Assembly (NCBI RefSeq): GCF_000282595.1
Contig: NZ_AKIZ01000002.1
Coordinates: 1 to 64,000 of the forward strand
Source: Phyllobacterium sp. YR531
GTDB taxonomy: Bacteria; Pseudomonadota; Alphaproteobacteria; Rhizobiales; Rhizobiaceae
DNA length: 64,000 nt
Reading direction: 5' to 3'
A program made the translations under genes and the position numbers. Every line of letters begins with the position of its first letter. Position 1 is the first letter of the stretch. This document shows positions 1 through 8,116 of this stretch, piece by piece. The notes under the pieces are model-generated. The model ran no database searches and had not been told where the DNA came from. It saw nothing but the letters and a program-made list of their open reading frames with translations.

Positions 1-1077
1 CCCGCCAGTGGCAAAAGATACTGAACTGGAAACGACATCGATGCCAGCAACATTGCCCTCGATTACCTTGTCGCCGACATTATCGACATAGTATCTGTCG
101 CTGCCCGCACCGCCGGACATGATATCGGCACCAGCCACACCGTTTAGAAGATTGTTTCCGGCGTTACCTGTCAGATTATTGGCCAGTGAGTTTCCGGTTG
201 CATTGGTGTTGCCCGATCCGGTCAAGATAATGTTCTCAACGAACTGCGTTACAACAGAGTATGAAACAGAGCTGAAAACTCGGTCTGTACCGGCACCGTT
301 CAGTTCGAAAACCTTGTCCCCGGCATTATCTACATAAAAAGTATCATTGCCGCCGCCGCCATCCATTGTGTCAGCACCGGCGCCACCATTCAGGACATCA
401 TTCCCTGCCTGTCCAATCAGCGTGTTGGCAGCACTGTTGCCTATTAAATTGTTGTTCAAGCCATTGCCGGTTGCATTGATCGCAGCAGTACCGGTCAAAG
501 TGAGATGTTCGACGTCCCCGAAAACTTCCGTCAGATCAAATGATACAGAGGAATAAACTTGATCGATGCCCGTCGTGGGAGTGGGGTCTGCGCCAAGGGT
601 AGACTCCCCAATGTAATCATCGACATCATCGACGTAATAGGTGTCGTCCCCATCACCGCCGTACATGTGATCCTCACCCGTCTCGCCGAACAAAAAATCA
701 TTTCCAGCGTCACCAAACAGATAATCCTCGCCGGCTCCGCCCCTAATTATATCTGCTCCGCCCCCGCCGTAGGCATAATCATTATCGTCCTCGCCATAAA
801 TGATATCGACTCCATTTCCCCCGTAGAGATAGTCATTTCCATTTCCACCATACAGACTGTTTTCACCGTCTCCCCCATAGATATCATCCTCGCCATCACC
901 GCCATATAAAGTGTCGTTACCGCTGGCTGTGTCGTTGTTTAAAACCCCTCCATAAATATGATCGTTACCCGCGCCGCCATTTATCGTATCGTTACCACCG
1001 CGGCCATTAATGTCGTCGTTTTCAATGCTACCGAAGTAGTTATCATCACCTTCAGTGAGATAAATTGGATTTGCCAT
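1..1077 (-). CDS. RTX-type calcium-binding repeat protein (3' end beyond window)
   Basis: Open minus-strand frame of 359 codons without a stop, starting at ATG 1077 behind a strong GGAGG ribosome site about 7 nt upstream, and running off the left edge. The N-terminal ~190 residues are a run of nonapeptide RTX repeats of the type GGxGxDxIY, which fold as a Ca-binding beta-roll. From about residue 165 there are longer modules built as YYVDN...GD.V.E...G.D.V.SSVS...VE.L.LTG...TGN...N.L.GN, the second kind of repeat found in large secreted haemolysin-type proteins. There is no N-terminal signal peptide, as expected for type I secretion, whose signal would lie at the C-terminus outside the window. 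Product size, catalytic domain and function (adhesin, bacteriocin-like or surface-layer-like) cannot be told from this part. Confidence 0.9.
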   Translation of the reverse strand, partial: MANPIYLTEGDDNYFGSIENDDINGRGGNDTINGGAGNDHIYGGVLNNDTASGNDTLYGGDGEDDIYGGDGENSLYGGNGNDYLYGGNGVDIIYGEDDNDYAYGGGGADIIRGGAGEDYLFGDAGNDFLFGETGEDHMYGGDGDDTYYVDDVDDYIGESTLGADPTPTTGIDQVYSSVSFDLTEVFGDVEHLTLTGTAAINATGNGLNNNLIGNSAANTLIGQAGNDVLNGGAGADTMDGGGGNDTFYVDNAGDKVFELNGAGTDRVFSSVSYSVVTQFVENIILTGSGNTNATGNSLANNLTGNAGNNLLNGVAGADIMSGGAGSDRYYVDNVGDKVIEGNVAGIDVVSSSVSFATGG

Positions 1078-1425
1078 CGTAATCCTCCTGTTTTAATTCC
1101 CCTGGTAACTTACGAACTCAACAAATTTCATCTGAAATCATATTGAATTTAATCAAGTGAACCCTTCTGGCAATAATAATTCTCCAAGTTCGCAAACACC
1201 CACCCTAAAGACTTGGCTTACAAACGATTATTTTGTCCATTTGATCGTGGTTTGCCTTTAAATTATCGAGTGCAGTGCGAAACTTCTTGAGAACATTAGC
1301 GAGATTCTACATGAGACTTAAATGGCTCAACGCTGGTCAAAATGCTTTTATGTGCAGTTTGTTCCAATTCTGCAATTTTGCCTATTGCTATAGAAAGCCC
1401 AGTATTCTACGGGTTTGCGCAATGG
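1078..1425. other. AT-rich intergenic region upstream of the RTX gene
   Basis: About 350 bp between the start of the minus-strand RTX gene and tRNA-Pro. It carries the RTX gene's ribosome site (CAGGAGG on the minus strand at 1084-1090) and presumably its promoter. It is clearly AT-richer than its neighbours. I see no convincing gene or repeat in it. Confidence 0.5.
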
Positions 1426-1502
<77 letters not shown>

Positions 1503-1548
1503 TTTTCTGTAAGTATTACAATTATTTACCGCATTTTGATGTTGTATG

Positions 1549-1580
1549 AAGGTCGGGCATTCCGTTGCGCGGCCTTTTTT
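1549..1580 (+). terminator. possible terminator after tRNA-Pro
   Basis: Arms AAGGTCG (1549-1555) and CGGCCTT (1570-1576) pair with one G-T wobble and are followed by a run of six T. The stem is short and the loop large, so this is tentative. Confidence 0.4.
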
Positions 1581-1662
1581 GCCGTTTGCACTGGTATTCT
1601 GCGGTGAGCAACGCTAGCTAAATAGTATTGCTTGGCTGGATAGGTCATGGGGAGTGAATGAA

Positions 1663-2391
1663 ATGCGTAGTTTTGCTACCGATCTGTTGCCTGTGCGCCG
1701 TATTGCAGCGCCAATTGTGCTGGTGACGCTTCTGGCGGTAACGGGTGGCAGCGCCTCTGCGGCGCAGTGCGGCAGCATGGCGGCACCTGGTCTTGACTGG
1801 AGCGAGTGCAACAAGCGAAGCATCATTATTCCGGGAAGCAATCTCGAAGGGGCCAATCTTTCGGGAACTGATTTTACCGGAACGGATCTGAGTGCGGCCA
1901 ACGTAACATCTGCGAATTTCGAAAAAGCGACCATGACACGTTCATCGCTCGCCGAAGCGACTGCTACAAAAGCAAATTTCAACCGTATTGAAGCCTATCG
2001 TTCCAATTTCTCCAAGCTGTCCGCAGCCAATTCGACATTTGCGAGTTCGGAACTGCAGCGAGCCAATTTCAAGGGCGCTGATCTGTCATCGGCAAATCTG
2101 GCCAAGGCGGAACTGGGGCGCGCAAACTTTCAGCAGGCTAACCTGTCTGGAGTCAATTTCAGTCTGGCCAATCTGTCCCGCGCCGATCTTGCAGGTGCAA
2201 CGACAGAAGGGGTGCTCAATTTTGACAAGGCCTTCATGTTTCGCACCCGCATAGAGGGGCTTGATCTCTCATCATCCAAGGGTCTGCAGCAGGCGCAACT
2301 TGATCTTGCATGCGGTGATAAATCGACGAAGCTGCCTGCCGGGCTTGCCACACCTGGCAATTGGCCTTGCCCACCCGATCAGCCCGACTAG
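1663..2391 (+). CDS. secreted pentapeptide-repeat protein
   Basis: 242 residues from ATG 1663, which sits 8 nt behind GGGGAG; a GTG at 1654 in the same frame is an alternative start but overlaps that ribosome site. An N-terminal hydrophobic segment ending in SASAA looks like a Sec signal peptide. From about residue 45 to 190 the sequence is a series of A(N/D)LxX pentapeptide repeats (GANLSGTDFTGTDLSAAN type), which form a right-handed quadrilateral beta-helix. Cysteines occur near both ends of the mature protein (C35, C48 and two at the C-terminus), suggesting disulfides in the periplasm. The repeat family has no single function and none is assigned here. Confidence 0.85.
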   Translation: MRSFATDLLPVRRIAAPIVLVTLLAVTGGSASAAQCGSMAAPGLDWSECNKRSIIIPGSNLEGANLSGTDFTGTDLSAANVTSANFEKATMTRSSLAEATATKANFNRIEAYRSNFSKLSAANSTFASSELQRANFKGADLSSANLAKAELGRANFQQANLSGVNFSLANLSRADLAGATTEGVLNFDKAFMFRTRIEGLDLSSSKGLQQAQLDLACGDKSTKLPAGLATPGNWPCPPDQPD

Positions 2392-2502
2392 GGGCGGTTC
2401 GGCTTTTGATTTTCCAATAATACTGCCTTGGTGAACCAATCGGCACTCACAGCCGTATTCCAATGAAGAAATCGAGATTCGATTGCTGATTGGAGTCCAG
2501 CT

Positions 2503-2892
2503 TTGAGGAATGGTTTAGCGGGAATTCTTGCGTTAGGAATGGCGGCTTATGCCATTTGTCCAGCTGTTGCGGACGATCTTTCAGGTGCTGAAATCAAGAA
2601 ATTGATAAGCGGCGAAAAAGTATTCTTGTCCACGCCCTTTGGCGGGGAGTTGCCCTTGAGTTACCGAACCAATGGCCAAGTGTCCGGCGATGTTTCGGGA
2701 ATATCGGCGGCAAGCATGTTTGCACCAAAAGAGATCGGTAAGTGGTGGATCGAGGGTAACCGACTCTGCCAGCAGTGGCCCACATGGTATAAGGGTCGCC
2801 AGTTCTGCTTCACCATAGTCAAGACAGGAGACAGCACCATTACATGGTTGCGCGATGACGGCACATCAGGAACCGCCCGCATCGGAAATTGA
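2503..2892 (+). CDS. small secreted protein of unknown function
   Basis: 129 residues. The start is TTG at 2503, supported by GGAG 7 nt upstream and by an immediate signal peptide (hydrophobic core, cleavage likely after PAVA). The mature part starts with a DLSGAEIKKLISG segment and ends in a Trp/Cys-containing region (KWWIEGNRLCQQWP, then GRQFCF). This layout resembles small periplasmic DUF995-like proteins of rhizobia, where a short helix is followed by a beta-rich domain with two cysteines. The family match is from memory and uncertain. It is convergent with the next minus-strand ORF, 7 bp away. Confidence 0.7.
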   Translation: MRNGLAGILALGMAAYAICPAVADDLSGAEIKKLISGEKVFLSTPFGGELPLSYRTNGQVSGDVSGISAASMFAPKEIGKWWIEGNRLCQQWPTWYKGRQFCFTIVKTGDSTITWLRDDGTSGTARIGN

Positions 2893-2899
2893 AAAGGCT

Positions 2900-3136
2900 C
2901 TAGTGATGCGAGTTTTTCCGCCGGATGAGAATTGCATTCACGGTGAAACTTGCAATGGCGTTTACATCGCGATTGCCGATGATAAAGGCCGCACGAACGA
3001 AGCGCATTAGCGAATTACGCTCGTCGCTGTTCTCCTCGGCTATACCAAGTTGTTCTGCGGCAAGGTCCAGCGCCCGCTGCATCAGTTCCCCATCGGACTT
3101 TGTGTAGTTCGGATTACCTTCATTCAAAAAAGTCAA
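2900..3136 (-). CDS. conserved-looking small hypothetical protein
   Basis: 78 codons on the minus strand. The predicted product is mostly alpha-helical, with a regular amphipathic stretch (ELMQRALDLAAEQLGIAEE, then MRFVRAAFIIG), no signal peptide and no membrane segment. Codon use looks like real coding sequence. The start is uncertain: TTG at 3136 has no good ribosome site and an internal ATG (residue 19) is possible. I do not recognise the family. Confidence 0.5.
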   Translation of the reverse strand: MTFLNEGNPNYTKSDGELMQRALDLAAEQLGIAEENSDERNSLMRFVRAAFIIGNRDVNAIASFTVNAILIRRKNSHH

Positions 3137-3138
3137 TT

Positions 3139-3348
3139 ATGGCTTCCATCCTGTTTTTCGTGTTCTGGATGTTGCACGTCGTAAATGCGAACTGTCTGGC
3201 GAAAAATGATTTAGTTATTCAAGAATACAATGTTGATATTCGTCGTTGTTCGGCTCCTGCAAATATATCTGCAGGTGAAATATTATCATTTAGAGTTGAT
3301 CCATTCAATTCCGGAAAGCGACACGAGCATTATAAAAAGCGCAAATGA
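3139..3348 (+). CDS. possible small AT-rich secreted ORF
   Basis: ATG 3139 opens a 69-codon frame whose first 20 residues (MASILFFVFWMLHVVNA) look like a signal peptide. The rest is short, basic at the end (HYKKRK) and unrecognised. The DNA is AT-rich compared with its neighbours. There is no clear ribosome site, so this may be a decayed or imported fragment. Evidence is limited to the signal-peptide-like start. Confidence 0.22.
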   Translation: MASILFFVFWMLHVVNANCLAKNDLVIQEYNVDIRRCSAPANISAGEILSFRVDPFNSGKRHEHYKKRK

Positions 3349-3380
3349 TCCGCTGTTTTCCCATTGAAGTAACGTCAGTG

Positions 3381-4628
3381 CTATTGTCGCATTACTTGGT
3401 ATTTTTTGCCTATTTCGAGTGCTGAGCAGCCCCAAATTATCCCGATGAGCAAATAGAAGTGGCGCCAGTGGTCGGTGTCGATCACGTTGCCTACAACAAC
3501 ATGCGTCACATAGGCGAGATAGGCGCAAAGGAGATAAGGTTGCCAGGGTCTGTCGCGAAACAGGAAACGCAGGCCCAGACCAAGCGTCAGCATCGTCAGC
3601 GTCAAATAACTGGCAAATCCGATCCAGCCATAATCAAGCGAAGCCTTCAGCCAGATATTATGGGTGTCTTCGCCATAGATGGGGCCAAACTCCAATGGCC
3701 CGATGCCGAGCGGGTGATCGATGGATAGCAGCAAGCCGTACCAATGGCGTGCGAAACGTCCAAATTGCGCATCGTCATAATCCTGTACGAGCTGAGCCCG
3801 CGCATTGAACAACTCTGCCACGCTTGGAATCTGCAATGCGATGACGATTGCAATCAACGCCAGCGCAACCGCCACAATCGCCATGATGATAATTCTCAGG
3901 CGAAAAAGCGGGCTCGGATTACGAATGAACAACAGCATCGCCAGCCCGATAATAGTAAGCAGCGCCATGCCCCAGGCAGCGCGTGAGAAGGAGAGAAAGA
4001 TCGCGAGCGTCAAAATGAGGATCGGTATCAGGCGCACCGGCAGGGCACGCAGATTACCTGCCAAAACTCCATGGATCAGCCATGCGAAGGGCAGCATGAG
4101 AAATGGGCCGAAGACGTTGGGATCCTGAAACGCACCCATCGCCCGCCCATACCGGGTAAAAAGTTCTGCGCCGGGAAATGCACTGAAATAACCCAGAATG
4201 CCAAGCATTGAGGTGCAGACAGCGGCAAGCAGATAGCCGCCGAATATCACTTTGAGAATACGGTAATCATTATTGATGATTGCCGCGAAAAATACCGCTG
4301 TCAGCGAGAGGAACAATGATACGGCGAGATACATGGGAGCAGTTTTCAGATCGGACATCTGCCCCATCGAAATTACGCCGCCAATGTTGAAAATCACCAG
4401 AATGGCAAGCAGCGAACTGCTGACCTGTGAGAGCCTCAGCCCGAAGAGGGCCCAGATCGCAATCAGGCCCGCCATGTAAAGCTCGTATGGTGCAGGTTCG
4501 TCGATAACGAAGCCGCTGAGGAACACACCGAAACCCACCGCGAAATTTGAAACCAGCCTTATCAGCGCGCGGTTCTTTGCAGCGTGGTCAATACCGCTTG
4601 GCAAAGCCTGGTGGGTAACAGTGCTCAA
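3381..4628 (-). CDS. O-antigen ligase/polymerase family membrane protein (Wzy/WaaL-like)
   Basis: 415 residues with about ten to twelve hydrophobic segments and a large periplasmic loop containing a conserved-type region (FGRFARHWYGLLLSIDHP...GIGPLEFG...THNIWLKASLDYG). The D/H-N-x-(W/Y)L arrangement after a GxGP segment is typical of Wzy_C/O-antigen ligase proteins. It would polymerise lipid-linked repeat units or ligate finished glycan at the periplasmic face of the inner membrane. The start codon overlaps the stop of the upstream priming transferase by 4 nt (ATGA), so the two are translationally coupled. Within the locus it is the best candidate for the polymerase (HfsC/Wzy role). Confidence 0.85.
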   Translation of the reverse strand: MSTVTHQALPSGIDHAAKNRALIRLVSNFAVGFGVFLSGFVIDEPAPYELYMAGLIAIWALFGLRLSQVSSSLLAILVIFNIGGVISMGQMSDLKTAPMYLAVSLFLSLTAVFFAAIINNDYRILKVIFGGYLLAAVCTSMLGILGYFSAFPGAELFTRYGRAMGAFQDPNVFGPFLMLPFAWLIHGVLAGNLRALPVRLIPILILTLAIFLSFSRAAWGMALLTIIGLAMLLFIRNPSPLFRLRIIIMAIVAVALALIAIVIALQIPSVAELFNARAQLVQDYDDAQFGRFARHWYGLLLSIDHPLGIGPLEFGPIYGEDTHNIWLKASLDYGWIGFASYLTLTMLTLGLGLRFLFRDRPWQPYLLCAYLAYVTHVVVGNVIDTDHWRHFYLLIGIIWGCSALEIGKKYQVMRQ

Positions 4629-6160
4629 TAGGCGTTGTCCGTGTTCAAAAGCCGCACTGGCGTAAGAAACAGGATTTTCAGATCGAGCCAGAGCGACCAG
4701 TTCTCAATGTAGTAAAGATCAAATTCCGTTCGCATCTTGATCTTGTCGTCAGTGTCGATTTCACCGCGCCAGCCATTGATCTGCGCCCATCCCGTTACGC
4801 CCGGTTTGACCCGGTGCCGGGCGAAATAACCGTCTACAACATCATTGTAGAGCAGGTTATGGGAGTGCGCTGCGATGGCGTGGGGACGGGGCCCGACAAG
4901 TGACAATGTACCCATCAGCGAGTTGAAGAACTGAGGCAGTTCGTCAATGGAAGTTTTGCGAATGATGCGGCCAACGCGCGTTACACGCGGGTCATTCTTC
5001 ACAACTGCGTTGCGCGCTGTAGGATCGCACATTTCCGTATACATGGATCGGAATTTCCAAACCTCGATGATCTCGTTGTTGAAACCATGACGCTGCTGCT
5101 TGAAAATCACGGACCCCTTGCTTTCCAGCCGGATGGCGATAGCGGTTGCCAGCATGAACGGGCTGAAAACAAGAATACCGAAGAGGCTGAAGAAGATGTC
5201 GAATGCCCGCTTGGCAACCGAATCCCAATCATTGATCGGTTTGTCGAACAGGTCGATCATGGCGACGGAGCCGATATAGGAATAGGCGCGCGGGCGGAAC
5301 TGCAGATGGTTGTTGTGAGCTGACAGCCGTATGTCGACAGGCAGCACCCAGAGCTTCTTCAGAAGCGAAAGCACGCGTTCTTCAGCCGTTATAGGCAGGC
5401 ACACAATGAGCATGTCGATATGGGCGATACGGGCAAACTCTATCAGTTCGGAAATATTGCCGAGCTTGGGATAGCCGGCAACGATGGGCGGCGAGCGTTT
5501 GGCATCGCGATCGTCAAAGACACCGCAAATGCGGATATCATTATAGGGCTGTTGTTCGATCGAACGGATCAGATCTTCAGCAGGCTTGCCGCCACCAACG
5601 ATAACTGCACGCCGTTCCATCTTGCCGTTGCGTGCCCACCGCCGGATAAGGCGTGACATGACCAGCCTGAATGCAACAAACAATACAAGTCCGGAAAGAA
5701 ACCATACGCCAAACCAGACGCGTGAATAGTCCTCGGATATTTTGAGGAAAAACGCGGCAAGCGACATGATCGCAAAGACACCAGACCAGGTGAGGATCAA
5801 GCGCCCGAACTTGCTGAAAGGATCGCGCATTGTAGCAAGCTGATAGCTGTCAGTCAGTTCCAGCATGAAAACAGTCACCACTGCCGTTGCCAGAACCGCC
5901 AGTAGATAATGCAGGAAAAGGCTGGGCGATGCGCCAACATAATAGATGTAAACTGCAATGCCCGAAACAGCGACAATCATGAACTCGATGATGCGCATGA
6001 TGCCGCTGATCATCACCGGTGAATTGGTGGCCTGTGCATATTGCGAGGCAATAGTGTAGGCGACCGGGCTGAGCGTATTCGTGGCCGCGGAGGATTGATC
6101 CGCGTCTGGCGGCAATTTACGAACGGACTCGCGGGTGAGTTTTTGGTTGTTATCTTTCAT
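4625..6160 (-). CDS. undecaprenyl-phosphate hexose-1-phosphate transferase (priming enzyme)
   Basis: 511 residues, the usual length of WcaJ/GumD/UppE-type polyisoprenyl-phosphate hexose-1-phosphate transferases. Residues ~50-190 hold four to five membrane helices; ~190-310 form a Rossmann-like CoA_binding_3 domain (VIVGGGKPAEDLI); the C-terminal ~190 residues are the bacterial sugar transferase domain with KRAFDIFFSL, VWKFRSM, RKTSIDELPQFFNSLMG, LVGPRPHA and KPGVTGWAQINGWRGE. The DE pair in IDELPQ is part of the catalytic site in this family. It should start repeat-unit synthesis by loading the first sugar phosphate onto undecaprenyl phosphate. An inverted repeat lies directly in front of the start codon (6162-6180). 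Confidence 0.95.
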   Translation of the reverse strand: MKDNNQKLTRESVRKLPPDADQSSAATNTLSPVAYTIASQYAQATNSPVMISGIMRIIEFMIVAVSGIAVYIYYVGASPSLFLHYLLAVLATAVVTVFMLELTDSYQLATMRDPFSKFGRLILTWSGVFAIMSLAAFFLKISEDYSRVWFGVWFLSGLVLFVAFRLVMSRLIRRWARNGKMERRAVIVGGGKPAEDLIRSIEQQPYNDIRICGVFDDRDAKRSPPIVAGYPKLGNISELIEFARIAHIDMLIVCLPITAEERVLSLLKKLWVLPVDIRLSAHNNHLQFRPRAYSYIGSVAMIDLFDKPINDWDSVAKRAFDIFFSLFGILVFSPFMLATAIAIRLESKGSVIFKQQRHGFNNEIIEVWKFRSMYTEMCDPTARNAVVKNDPRVTRVGRIIRKTSIDELPQFFNSLMGTLSLVGPRPHAIAAHSHNLLYNDVVDGYFARHRVKPGVTGWAQINGWRGEIDTDDKIKMRTEFDLYYIENWSLWLDLKILFLTPVRLLNTDNAY

Positions 6161-6161
6161 G

Positions 6162-6180
6162 ATGCTACTGTACGTAGCAT
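6162..6180. promoter_or_regulatory. inverted repeat at the start of the priming transferase
   Basis: Perfect arms ATGCTAC (6162-6168) and GTAGCAT (6174-6180) with a 5-nt spacer, one base upstream of the minus-strand start codon at 6160. It occupies the place where a ribosome site would be and no good Shine-Dalgarno is seen, so it may be an operator or an mRNA hairpin controlling translation. Function is inferred from position only. Confidence 0.4.
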
Positions 6181-6205
6181 GTATGCGCTAAGAAAGACTT
6201 GATAT

Positions 6206-7342
6206 TTAACGACGAAGTGAGACGAAATATTCCGCCTCGAGCTTGGCAGACATACTGTCAACGCTAAAGCTTTTTCTCAAATCATCTCTATCAGGCATGC
6301 ATGCCTCAAACGCCTGAATATCGCCAATCGCAATTGCCATTTTCTGTGCAAGTTCAGTCGCATCGGGCCGGACAAGCGCGAGTGACTGATCACCAAGAAT
6401 TTCAGGAATGCCACCGACGCGGCTGGCGATAAGAGGTTTGCCCGCAGCCAGCGCTTCAAGAACGATATAGGGCAGGGCTTCTGCGCGGGATGGTACGACG
6501 ACAACCCTGGCCAGACGAAACGCCTCACGCGCCTTCATGGGTGGCAGAAATTCCATGGCGACCTGCGCCGCGACCGCTTTGGCCTGCTCAGCAAATATTG
6601 CGCGGTCCTTGCCTTCGCCAACAATCACAGCAGTCAGTCTCCTGCTCATGGACGAGCTGGCCTTTGCCAAGGCATCAATAAAGATATCTGTGCCTTTGAG
6701 GACCCGCAGTTCGCCAATGAAAAGAAAGTCAGCCGCTGTGTCGCTTGTAGTTACTGGTTCGAATTCTTCCGCAGAAAGGCCATTGTGGATCAGCGTATTG
6801 GCACAACGCGGTTCGCCAATCTTTCGCACATAGGCGTCGCGCTCGAACTTCGAAACGAATATGAGGCGATCTGTCATTCGCTCCATCAACCGCTCAATCC
6901 GGAAAATCACTTTGCCGGAGAGCTTTGTGGGGTCGTAGTGAAGGCTGCCGCCATGCGGCGAATAAAAACGGGCAACGCTAACACCAGATACCCGTAACAG
7001 TGAGCCAAAAACCCTTGCATAGGTGCCACCCTTGGCACCATGCCCATGCAGGATATCAGGCTTCAATTTCTTGATCGTCTTGTAAGTCCGCAATGCCGCT
7101 ACAGCATCGCTTGGTCCAATTTGTCTTTGCATGGGAATGCGCACTAGTCCGAGCGCCAAACCGCTGCCAAGCTCAGCAAGCAATGTCTCTTCCAGCTTAC
7201 TGCCAACAGTCGCATCACAAATGACGCCAACCTGATGCCCCGCCGCATTCTGCGCGGAGACGAGATCGCGTACATGCCGGAATACTCCACCTACAGGAGC
7301 CCGGAAGCAGTGCACAATCCGAAGTGACCGGTTGGTCGTCAT
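6206..7342 (-). CDS. glycosyltransferase family 4 (GT-B fold)
   Basis: 378 residues. The N-terminal half has the GT4-type glycine-rich start (RAPVGGVFRHVRDLV) and HGHGAKGGTYARV. The C-terminal half carries the donor-site pattern LFIGELRVLKGTDIFIDAL, then the EX7E motif region PSRAEALPYIVLEALAAGKPLIASRVGGIPEIL. It is cytoplasmic or membrane-associated and should add a nucleotide-sugar-derived residue to the lipid-linked acceptor. It lies 9 nt downstream of the Wza-like gene and 45 nt upstream of the priming transferase, so it is probably in one operon with both. It is the only non-priming glycosyltransferase in the locus. Sugar specificity cannot be read from sequence. Confidence 0.92.
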   Translation of the reverse strand: MTTNRSLRIVHCFRAPVGGVFRHVRDLVSAQNAAGHQVGVICDATVGSKLEETLLAELGSGLALGLVRIPMQRQIGPSDAVAALRTYKTIKKLKPDILHGHGAKGGTYARVFGSLLRVSGVSVARFYSPHGGSLHYDPTKLSGKVIFRIERLMERMTDRLIFVSKFERDAYVRKIGEPRCANTLIHNGLSAEEFEPVTTSDTAADFLFIGELRVLKGTDIFIDALAKASSSMSRRLTAVIVGEGKDRAIFAEQAKAVAAQVAMEFLPPMKAREAFRLARVVVVPSRAEALPYIVLEALAAGKPLIASRVGGIPEILGDQSLALVRPDATELAQKMAIAIGDIQAFEACMPDRDDLRKSFSVDSMSAKLEAEYFVSLRR

Positions 7343-7351
7343 TTCCGGAAA

Positions 7352-7918
7352 TCAGAAAAAGCGTTCGCGCACGTAGATCGTATCGCCGGGCAATACCTGA
7401 TCGGAGATAGTCACGCGCCCGGTGAGGCTTTCGCCGTTGAACTGCCGCGTTATATCCACATCGCTTTGATTTGCGCGGGCGCTAAATCCACCGGCAGCGG
7501 CGATGGCCTTTTGCGCGGTCATGCCGGGAACATAAGAATATTGTCCCGCGGCACCCACTTCACCCATGATAAAGACCGGCCGGTAACGGTCAATTTCTAC
7601 CGCAACATCCGGGTCGCGCAGATAACCCTGCTTCAGCTTGGCCGCTACGGCCGCCTCGATTTGCTGGATGGTCTTGCCACGCGCAGGAACACTGCCGATC
7701 AATGGAATGGAAATATATCCAGCCTGATCGACACTGTACGTATTGGTTATACCTTCTTGCTCGAAGACGGTCAGGCGTATGCGATCACCTGCATCCAGCA
7801 TATAGGGCTTGTTGATAGCCTCATTGAAAGCTGCTGGGGCGGGGCGGTAACTGGCGCAGCCGCCAAGCGTCATGCAAACAACGCCGATGGATACCAGAAA
7901 TATCTGCTTGCTGAACAC
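7352..7918 (-). CDS. polysaccharide export lipoprotein (Wza/HfsD-type OPX)
   Basis: 188 residues. The N-terminal signal ends in the lipobox LGGC, so the mature protein would be lipidated at that cysteine. The poly_export domain follows (LDAGDRIRLTVFEQEGIT...YSVDQAGYISIPLIGSVPARGKT), then a SLBB-type domain (RPVFIMGEVGAAGQYSYVPGMTAQKAIAAAGGFS). It is shorter than E. coli Wza (about 380 aa), as is common for alphaproteobacterial OPX proteins of the ExoF/HfsD kind. It is divergent from the Wzc-like gene at 8117, sharing a ~200-bp intergenic region that must hold both promoters. Confidence 0.93.
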   Translation of the reverse strand: MFSKQIFLVSIGVVCMTLGGCASYRPAPAAFNEAINKPYMLDAGDRIRLTVFEQEGITNTYSVDQAGYISIPLIGSVPARGKTIQQIEAAVAAKLKQGYLRDPDVAVEIDRYRPVFIMGEVGAAGQYSYVPGMTAQKAIAAAGGFSARANQSDVDITRQFNGESLTGRVTISDQVLPGDTIYVRERFF

Positions 7919-8116
7919 GGTTCGGACCCTAACTTGGCAACGAGCTTGTCGATTCTCTGGGGCATTATCAATTCATTAGGGTTAATGGCTGGTAAAGCGG
8001 TCTGGTAGGCATGCACGTATTGGCTATTTTTTGCCGTCTTGTCGGGCCCTTTAGTGTTTTAACTTGGTGGTTACCATGTGTCTTTACTATTAAGGCGTAT
8101 GGAGTGGGGTGATCGC

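Noticed and set aside
559-909. 116-codon plus-strand ORF rich in Ile/Val
   Set aside because: It is antisense to the RTX repeats; its composition follows from the complement of GGxGxD codons, and the minus frame is the clear gene.
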